From an uncultured Clostridia bacterium (GTDB taxonomy: Bacteria; Bacillota; Clostridia; TANB77; CAG-508): a stretch of DNA of 37,936 bases. The translations under genes were made by a program, and so were the position numbers. The stretch spans positions 1-37,936 of the forward strand of contig CALXAE010000003.1 in the NCBI GenBank assembly GCA_944386205.1. Direction: 5' to 3'. Under the pieces are notes generated by a model. The model saw only the letters and a list, made by a program, of their open reading frames with translations. It ran no database searches and was not told where the DNA came from. Positions 33,068 to 37,936 of this stretch are shown here, in pieces (within the stretch, counting starts at the first letter, position 1; the number at the start of each line of letters is the position of its first letter).

Positions 33068-33192
33068 GGGATGGAAATGATGATTTGGGGACGGAGCAAA
33101 AATCATCATTGATGAAAATTAATTTATGATATATTTTTAAAAATTATAGAATGATGATTTTTGCTCCGTCCCCAAAATCATCACTCCATCCC
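33068..33192. repeat. REP/MITE-like palindromic element 3
   Basis: Near-perfect inverted arms at 33068-33110 and 33150-33192 around a 39-base centre, with core GATGATTTGGGGACGGAGC and AATCATCATT ends. It is almost identical to element 2 in the core and lies between ppaC and smc. The outer parts (GGGATGGA and its complement) differ by two bases and one A/T insertion. Confidence 0.85.
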
Positions 33193-33204
33193 TAAAATCG
33201 TCAC

Positions 33205-34131
33205 TTACATATTTTTATCAATATTTGGCAATAATTGTTTCTTTCTTGAAACAACACCTGGTAAAAATGCTCTATTATTTTCTAATTTTACATCAAATGC
33301 TTTTTCTACAGCATCTGTTCTATCTCCTAAAGCTATAATTTCTGAGTTACTGTTTAAGATATCTGTTATTGCTAGTACAAAAAGTTTTAAACCTTTTTTC
33401 TCAATCTCGCTATTGATTGCACTTTCTAAATCTTTTTGTCTTTTTAATACTTCTTCAATATCAACCGTATTTACTTGTGCAATCACAAATTTATTTCCAT
33501 CTTTATCAAGATTTTTAGCGTCTAAATTTACTAATTCTGCTTCTGAGAAATCTCCTAAGTCTGTTCCTGCTTTTAACATATCTAATCCATATTCTTCAAT
33601 ATTGATTTCTGCTATTTTTTCTAATTCTGCTAATGCTTTTTTATCATATTCTGTTGTTGTTGGAGATTTTAATAATAATGTATCTGATATGATAGCGCTT
33701 GCGATTAAGATAGCTTCTTCTTTGCTAATTTCATGTCCTAATCTTTTATATTCTTCAAACAAAATCGTACATGTACATCCATATGGTTTTGCTGTATAGT
33801 ATAAAGGTTCTGATGTTTCAAAATTTGCTACTCTGTGATGGTCTGTTACTGATAAAATTTTCGCTTTTTCAATTCCTTCTACACTTTGATTAAATTCGTT
33901 ATGGTCTACTAAACATACTTCTTGTCCTTCTTCTACTTTATCTATCATTTCTGGTGCTTCTAATTTTAAATAATCTAATACATATTGTGTTTCTTTATTA
34001 ATTTTTCCTAATCTTTTTGCAACTGTGCAGTTCCATCCGTTTTTCTTATCTAATCTTTCGCTTACTAAACTTGCACATATTGAGTCTGTGTCTGGGTTTT
34101 TGTGTCCAAATATAAATACTTCTTTTTCCAT
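33205..34131 (-). CDS. ppaC: Manganese-dependent inorganic pyrophosphatase (family II)
   Basis: Splits pyrophosphate to phosphate in the cytoplasm. The 308-residue DHH-family protein shows GHKNPDTDSICAS, CLVDHNE, SVTDHHRV (the DHH motif), ISDTLLLKSPTTT and the C-terminal GVVSRKKQLLP substrate-binding signature. No CBS or DRTGG regulatory insert is present, so this is the short form. It has a perfect consensus promoter and a GGAG ribosome binding site. Confidence 0.97.
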   Translation of the reverse strand: MEKEVFIFGHKNPDTDSICASLVSERLDKKNGWNCTVAKRLGKINKETQYVLDYLKLEAPEMIDKVEEGQEVCLVDHNEFNQSVEGIEKAKILSVTDHHRVANFETSEPLYYTAKPYGCTCTILFEEYKRLGHEISKEEAILIASAIISDTLLLKSPTTTEYDKKALAELEKIAEINIEEYGLDMLKAGTDLGDFSEAELVNLDAKNLDKDGNKFVIAQVNTVDIEEVLKRQKDLESAINSEIEKKGLKLFVLAITDILNSNSEIIALGDRTDAVEKAFDVKLENNRAFLPGVVSRKKQLLPNIDKNM

Positions 34132-34176
34132 TTTTCATTTCTCCTTCATTTCGATTTTTTTCTTTATTTCTCACTT

Positions 34177-34205
34177 ATTATATTTTCATTTACGCAATTT
34201 GTCAA
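34177..34205 (-). promoter_or_regulatory. Consensus promoter of ppaC
   Basis: Minus-strand TTGACA (34200-34205), 17-base spacer, TATAAT (34177-34182). Confidence 0.85.
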
Positions 34206-34231
34206 TTAAAAAAATAGCAAAATATGCTAAA

Positions 34232-34273
34232 AGGGAAAAGACAAACCTTTTTATATAAGATTTGTCCTTTTTT
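34232..34273 (-). terminator. Terminator of hslO
   Basis: GACAAACCT (34240-34248) pairs with AGATTTGTC (34258-34266) with one mismatch. Flanking A- and T-runs extend the stem on both sides. Confidence 0.65.
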
Positions 34274-34302
34274 GATATTAAATCATTTTTGCAGTTTCTT
34301 TC

Positions 34303-35199
34303 TTATTCTGCTTTATTTTCTTCTATATTTCTTAATATATTTTCTAATTCTTCTTTGTTAAATTCATATTTCTTATTACAGAAATGACAAACCAATTCTG
34401 CTTTTCCTTCTTTTTCTATAATATCTTGTAATTCTTCTTTTCCTATTGTAATTAAAGCATCTTGCATATGCTCTTTTGAACAATCACATTTAAACTCTGG
34501 CACAATATCATCTTCTAAAATCTCAACATTTTCATCTCCTGTTATTCTTTTGGCAATTTCTTCTAAGGTCAAATTTTGGTCTAGCATTTTTGACATTGCC
34601 CCTGCTTTAAAGATAGATTGCTCAACTGCCCCTATATCTTCTTCTGTTGCATCTGGCATTGGATTAATCAAATATCCTCCACTTGCTCTAACACCATTTT
34701 TATCTACTAGAACACCTAATGCCACTGCTGAATTCCTTTGCTCTGAATTTACAAAATAGTTTGCAAAGTCTTCTGCTATTTCTCCAGAGACTAATGGTGA
34801 TATACCAATATATGGGTCTTTTAGTCCAATATCTTTTACTACATTAATATATCCCTCATATCCAACAGCACCACCAACATCTAATTTTCCATCTTCGTTT
34901 AATGGTAATTCTACTACTGGATTTGTTGCATAACCTTTTACAATTGGTTTATTATTTGCTGTTGCAACCATAACTCCTATTGGTCCATTTCCTTTTAATT
35001 GAACAGTTAACTTGTCCTTACTTTCTTTCATTTCTGTTGCCATAATGGCTGTAATTGTTAATAATCTACCAAATGCAGCAGTTACGACTGGACTCATATC
35101 ATGTGTTTTTCTTGCCTCTTCTACCATATTTGTTGTATTAGCACATACAACAGATATTCTTCTTTCATGTGCTAAAAATTTAATTATTTTATCTGACAT
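34303..35199 (-). CDS. hslO: Redox-regulated chaperone Hsp33
   Basis: Holdase chaperone activated by oxidation. The 298-residue protein has the family N-terminal domain (FGRLLTITAIMATEMK, LTVQLKGNGPIGVMVATA, SGEIAEDFANYFVNSEQ) and the redox switch with C238-x-C240 and C271-x-x-C274 that binds zinc when reduced. It has its own promoter and is divergent from the glycosyltransferase gene. Confidence 0.97.
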   Translation of the reverse strand: MSDKIIKFLAHERRISVVCANTTNMVEEARKTHDMSPVVTAAFGRLLTITAIMATEMKESKDKLTVQLKGNGPIGVMVATANNKPIVKGYATNPVVELPLNEDGKLDVGGAVGYEGYINVVKDIGLKDPYIGISPLVSGEIAEDFANYFVNSEQRNSAVALGVLVDKNGVRASGGYLINPMPDATEEDIGAVEQSIFKAGAMSKMLDQNLTLEEIAKRITGDENVEILEDDIVPEFKCDCSKEHMQDALITIGKEELQDIIEKEGKAELVCHFCNKKYEFNKEELENILRNIEENKAE

Positions 35200-35254
35200 T
35201 ATTGATCTTCCTTTCTCCTATAATATGTATGAAATTCTTAACTAAATCTTACAT

Positions 35255-35283
35255 ATTTTAATATATTTTTCATTAAATTTCAA
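35255..35283 (-). promoter_or_regulatory. Promoter of hslO
   Basis: Minus-strand TTGAAA (35278-35283), 17-base spacer, TAAAAT (35255-35260). Confidence 0.65.
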
Positions 35284-35379
35284 GCAGTTGATTTCTATTC
35301 GTCATTCTTACAATTCCATTTGCTTCATTTCATTTTATATGATATACTGTATAATGAAAACTTTAAGATGGAGGTTATT

Positions 35380-36366
35380 ATGAAATCACCAAAAATTAGT
35401 ATTGTAGTACCTATATACAATGTAGAAAATTTTTTACCTTTTTGTTTAGATAGTATTATAAATCAGACATACAAAAATTTAGAAATTATTTTAGTTGATG
35501 ATGGTTCTACTGATTCTTCCTTAGAAATTTGTAATAAATATGCTTCACATGATAAACGTATTCAAATTATTTCTCAAGAAAATCATGGTCTTTCTTACTC
35601 AAGAAACAGAGGAATAGAAGTTGCTACATCTGACTATATAAGTTTTATTGATGCAGATGATGTTATTGCTCCTGATTTCTGCGAATATTTATTACATTTA
35701 CTAACTTCTAATAATGCTGATATTGCAGAATGTAAATTCATAAAAATTAATGAAACAGATTTACCAAGTTATACTTTCCCAGCTTCTTCTGATTCTACAT
35801 TTTTAGTTTTAAATTCCATAGAAGCTTTAAATCGCATACATAATGACAATTTAGATATATGTGTTAATTCTGTTGTTGTATGGAATAAATTATACAAAAT
35901 AAACCTTTTTAACGATATTCGATACCCTGTAGGAAAGATACATGAAGATGAATATACTACTTATAAATTGTTTCATAAAGCCAAAAAAATCATTTCTTCT
36001 AATAAACAATTATATGGTTATGTACAGCGTAAATCCAGTATTATGAATAAACCTTTTAGTTTAACTCGATTAGATGCACTTGAACCTTATGATAATTATT
36101 TAACTTTTTTTAAAAAATTAGAAGATACTTATCTGTTAAAAAAATGTGAACGAAGATATTTACGATTATTAGTCCTAATCTTAACCGAACTAGAATATTC
36201 TGATTTTAAAAATAAACCTTATGTACGAAATATTTTAAAAGAAAAATTTAATGAAATATATGTACCTGATGAAACAGAAGATTCTACTATAAAACCTGAT
36301 AATATGTTACAAACTAAAACATACTATTACAACAAATTTCAAGAATTATTGAAAGGAAGTGAATAA
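35380..36366 (+). CDS. GT2-family glycosyltransferase
   Basis: A 328-residue cytoplasmic GT-A enzyme. KISIVVPIYNVENFLPFCLDSIINQTYKNLEIILVDDGSTD opens the nucleotide-binding domain, and D91-A-D-D94 in FIDADD is the metal-binding DxD. The acceptor part has VWNKLYK and HEDEYTTYKLF, a HEDE-type motif typical of capsule and polysaccharide transferases. There is no transmembrane segment. I start at the ATG at 35380-35382, with ATGGAGG upstream. It ends two bases before the phosphatase gene, so the two are translationally linked. Acceptor and donor sugars are unknown. Confidence 0.88.
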   Translation: MKSPKISIVVPIYNVENFLPFCLDSIINQTYKNLEIILVDDGSTDSSLEICNKYASHDKRIQIISQENHGLSYSRNRGIEVATSDYISFIDADDVIAPDFCEYLLHLLTSNNADIAECKFIKINETDLPSYTFPASSDSTFLVLNSIEALNRIHNDNLDICVNSVVVWNKLYKINLFNDIRYPVGKIHEDEYTTYKLFHKAKKIISSNKQLYGYVQRKSSIMNKPFSLTRLDALEPYDNYLTFFKKLEDTYLLKKCERRYLRLLVLILTELEYSDFKNKPYVRNILKEKFNEIYVPDETEDSTIKPDNMLQTKTYYYNKFQELLKGSE

Positions 36367-36368
36367 TA

Positions 36369-36944
36369 ATGAATATTTATTTTGTTAGACATGGTCAAAC
36401 TGATTGGAATATACAAAATCGCTTACAAGGTTCTTCTGATATTCCCTTAAATTCCACTGGAATTGAACAAGCACATATTTTAGCAGATAAATTACACTCT
36501 ACGCATTTTGATTATATTATCTCTTCTCCTCTTAATAGAGCTCTTAATACTGCTAATATTATTAATCAGAATAGGAATATTCCTTTAGCTACTGATTCTT
36601 CTTTGTCAGAAAGAAGTTTCGGTTGTTTGGAAGGTGTAAAAGGAGATGAATATGATAAAAATCTATTTTGGGATTACGCAAAAGATTATCACTATAAAGA
36701 TGTAGAATCTATTCAAGATTTTTTCAAGAGAATTCATACATATTTAGATTCCTTAATAAAAAAATATCCAGAAAAAACACTTTTAATAGTTTCTCATAAT
36801 GGTGTTAATATAGCTACAAACTGTTACTTTAATGGTTTCCCTAATGATATGAATCTCTTAAATATTAAATTAGATAATTGTTCTTTTGAAAAATACGATA
36901 CTTCTAAATTAATTTCTAAAACTGCAAAAAATTTTGAAAGATAA
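36369..36944 (+). CDS. Histidine phosphatase (phosphoglycerate mutase-like)
   Basis: A 191-residue enzyme with R7-H8-G (VRHGQTDWN), R57 in SSPLNRA, E81 in ERSFGCLEG and H143 in VSHNG. It is a paralogue of the enzyme at 22686-23210: both have QG..DIPLN and an LFW.Y...YHY block near the middle. It is coupled to the glycosyltransferase gene and converges on a GpgS-like gene. Glucosyl-3-phosphoglycerate phosphatase (GpgP) belongs to this superfamily, so such a role is possible but unproven. Confidence 0.92.
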   Translation: MNIYFVRHGQTDWNIQNRLQGSSDIPLNSTGIEQAHILADKLHSTHFDYIISSPLNRALNTANIINQNRNIPLATDSSLSERSFGCLEGVKGDEYDKNLFWDYAKDYHYKDVESIQDFFKRIHTYLDSLIKKYPEKTLLIVSHNGVNIATNCYFNGFPNDMNLLNIKLDNCSFEKYDTSKLISKTAKNFER

Positions 36945-37011
36945 AATAAATACATTTAAAAAAATAAAAACATAACAATTGCCTTAAAATAAAGCATTAT
37001 CTAGAAATGAG

Positions 37012-37041
37012 AAAAAGCGAGTATATTTATACTTGCTTTTT
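37012..37041. terminator. Terminator between the convergent phosphatase and GpgS-like genes
   Basis: AAAAAGCGAGTATA (37012-37025) pairs with TATACTTGCTTTTT (37028-37041) with one G-U pair; A- and T-runs allow action in both directions. Confidence 0.7.
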
Positions 37042-37054
37042 TTATATTTAATAT

Positions 37055-37702
37055 TTAACATTTAATATCTGCTCTTTTTAATATTGCTCTCATTACCTCA
37101 GTAGACATTTTTTCTAATGCTTTCCAACTTTTTGAAACATTTTGTATTTTTCCAATTTTTACTTCTTCTATGGATACATTTAATTTTATCATGTCTAATA
37201 AAATTCCAATATCTACACCATAATCTTTTTCTAATTCTATCTTTTCAAATATAGATTTTTTTCCTGCTATCATTCCACTTAGAGGTTGTGTATATTTTTT
37301 TACATTAGGAAATAATAAATTTAGTAATGGTTTGGCCACTAACTCAGTAACTCTTCCCCCATCTCTATCAAATGTAGCTTTTACGAAATCTACATTTCTT
37401 TCTAGTATTGGTTCTGATAATTTATAAATCACATCATCTGCGTAATCTGAAATATCACCATCTAAAAATACTATGCATTCATTTCGCGCTTCTCTTATTC
37501 CGATTTCCATAGCATATCCTTTTCCCTGTTTATCGCAAAAAATAACTTTTGCTCCAGCTCTCTTGGCTACCTCTTCAGTTTTATCTGTACTCAAATTATT
37601 CACAACTATAATTTCACTAACATTTTTATTCTCTTTACATATATCTATAACTGTTTTTATATTTTTTTCTTCATTATATGCTGGTATAATTACACTTATC
37701 AT
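37055..37702 (-). CDS. GpgS-like (GT81/GT2) glycosyltransferase
   Basis: A 215-residue GT-A enzyme: MISVIIPAYNEEKNIKTVID, VVNNLSTDKTEEVA, KGYAMEIGIREA, and the metal-binding D81-G-D83 (FLDGDISDY). The C-terminal half has PLSGMIAGKKSIFEKIELEKDYGVDIGILLDM. The PLSG..AG and YGV(D/E)IG pattern matches glucosyl-3-phosphoglycerate synthases, which transfer glucose from a nucleotide sugar to 3-phosphoglycerate; the protein is shorter than those (about 300-330). I start at the ATG at 37700-37702 with GAGGG upstream. The frame extends to 37807, only a few bases from the promoter. The exact substrate is inferred. Confidence 0.82.
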   Translation of the reverse strand: MISVIIPAYNEEKNIKTVIDICKENKNVSEIIVVNNLSTDKTEEVAKRAGAKVIFCDKQGKGYAMEIGIREARNECIVFLDGDISDYADDVIYKLSEPILERNVDFVKATFDRDGGRVTELVAKPLLNLLFPNVKKYTQPLSGMIAGKKSIFEKIELEKDYGVDIGILLDMIKLNVSIEEVKIGKIQNVSKSWKALEKMSTEVMRAILKRADIKC

Positions 37703-37823
37703 AAAATTCCCTCTATTCTCATTTATATTTTTATTTTCTAATAATATTAAGAAGCTTTTATTGTGTACATAATTTGTATACTTAAGTCTTTTTATATATT
37801 TATACATTTTAACCTACTTTTAA

Positions 37824-37852
37824 ATTATATCATTTTGATTAAATAAAGTCAA
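37824..37852 (-). promoter_or_regulatory. Promoter of the GpgS-like gene
   Basis: Minus-strand TTGACT (37847-37852), 17-base spacer, TATAAT (37824-37829). It gives a leader of about 110 bases if translation starts at 37702. Confidence 0.8.
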
Positions 37853-37936
37853 TCTATTGTTTTTTTCAATTTTATATCTCAAAATAACTGTTTTTTTCTC
37901 TTTTTTCTTTCAATATAATTCAATTTTAGATGTAAC

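Noticed and set aside
1-37936. CRISPR arrays, tRNA genes, rRNA genes and prophage modules.
   Set aside because: No regularly spaced direct repeats, no cloverleaf-like genes and no phage structural genes were seen on reading both strands.

Overview
The window is A+T-rich DNA from an endospore-forming Firmicute, most likely an uncultured or gut-type member of the Clostridia. The evidence is Spo0A, a SpoIVFA/SpoIVFB pair, a MinD/MinE system, a Zn-type ribosomal protein S18, strong GGAGG ribosome binding sites and near-consensus sigma-A promoters with 17-bp spacers. Most genes lie on the minus strand, so transcription usually runs from high to low coordinates.

Layout. 1-5.7 kb: the 5' part of aspS, a tandem HD-domain protein of the SpoT/MESH1 hydrolase type, a lone HipA-like kinase, an HD-GYP protein, an orphan MazF toxin and a membrane-anchored GerS/LolA-like protein. 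5.7-15 kb: a growth, division and sporulation block. In transcription order it reads spo0A, a small lipoprotein, a tail-anchored small protein, spoIVFA, spoIVFB, a pilin-like protein, minD, minE with a long charged tail, rodA and dusB. A candidate small RNA on the plus strand converges on the region downstream of spo0A. 15-20.4 kb: yigZ, a BaiN/HI0933-type flavoprotein, a YnbB-type PLP enzyme, a small two-helix membrane protein on the plus strand, and the rpsF-ssb-rpsR operon. 20.4-24 kb: a membrane protein and a three-gene set (unrecognised protein, histidine phosphatase, radical SAM enzyme). 24-26.7 kb: a P-type Ca2+ ATPase. 27-29.4 kb: a plus-strand cassette of three genes, of which the first is frameshifted at its start, the second is an intact Nudix hydrolase and the third, a RelA/SpoT-synthetase-like gene, has an in-frame stop at codon 9. 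29.5-35.2 kb: smc, ppaC and hslO. 35.3 kb to the end: a GT2 glycosyltransferase plus histidine phosphatase pair, converging on a GpgS-like glycosyltransferase.

Structure not explained by genes: (i) three long palindromic elements sharing a TTGGGGACG core, at 15744-15894, 17219-17321 and 33068-33192, that look like REP/MITE elements moved in trans; (ii) a promoter-plus-terminator small RNA at about 13857-13937; (iii) a 21-bp perfect palindrome over the spo0A transcription start; (iv) two terminator hairpins whose descending arms contain the ribosome binding site of the next gene. The best candidates for undescribed biology are the degraded cassette at 27-29.4 kb together with the phosphatase-linked clusters at 21-24 kb and 35-37 kb, and the HD protein with one intact and one metal-ligand-deficient domain. 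All functional names rest on motif reading, not on database searches.
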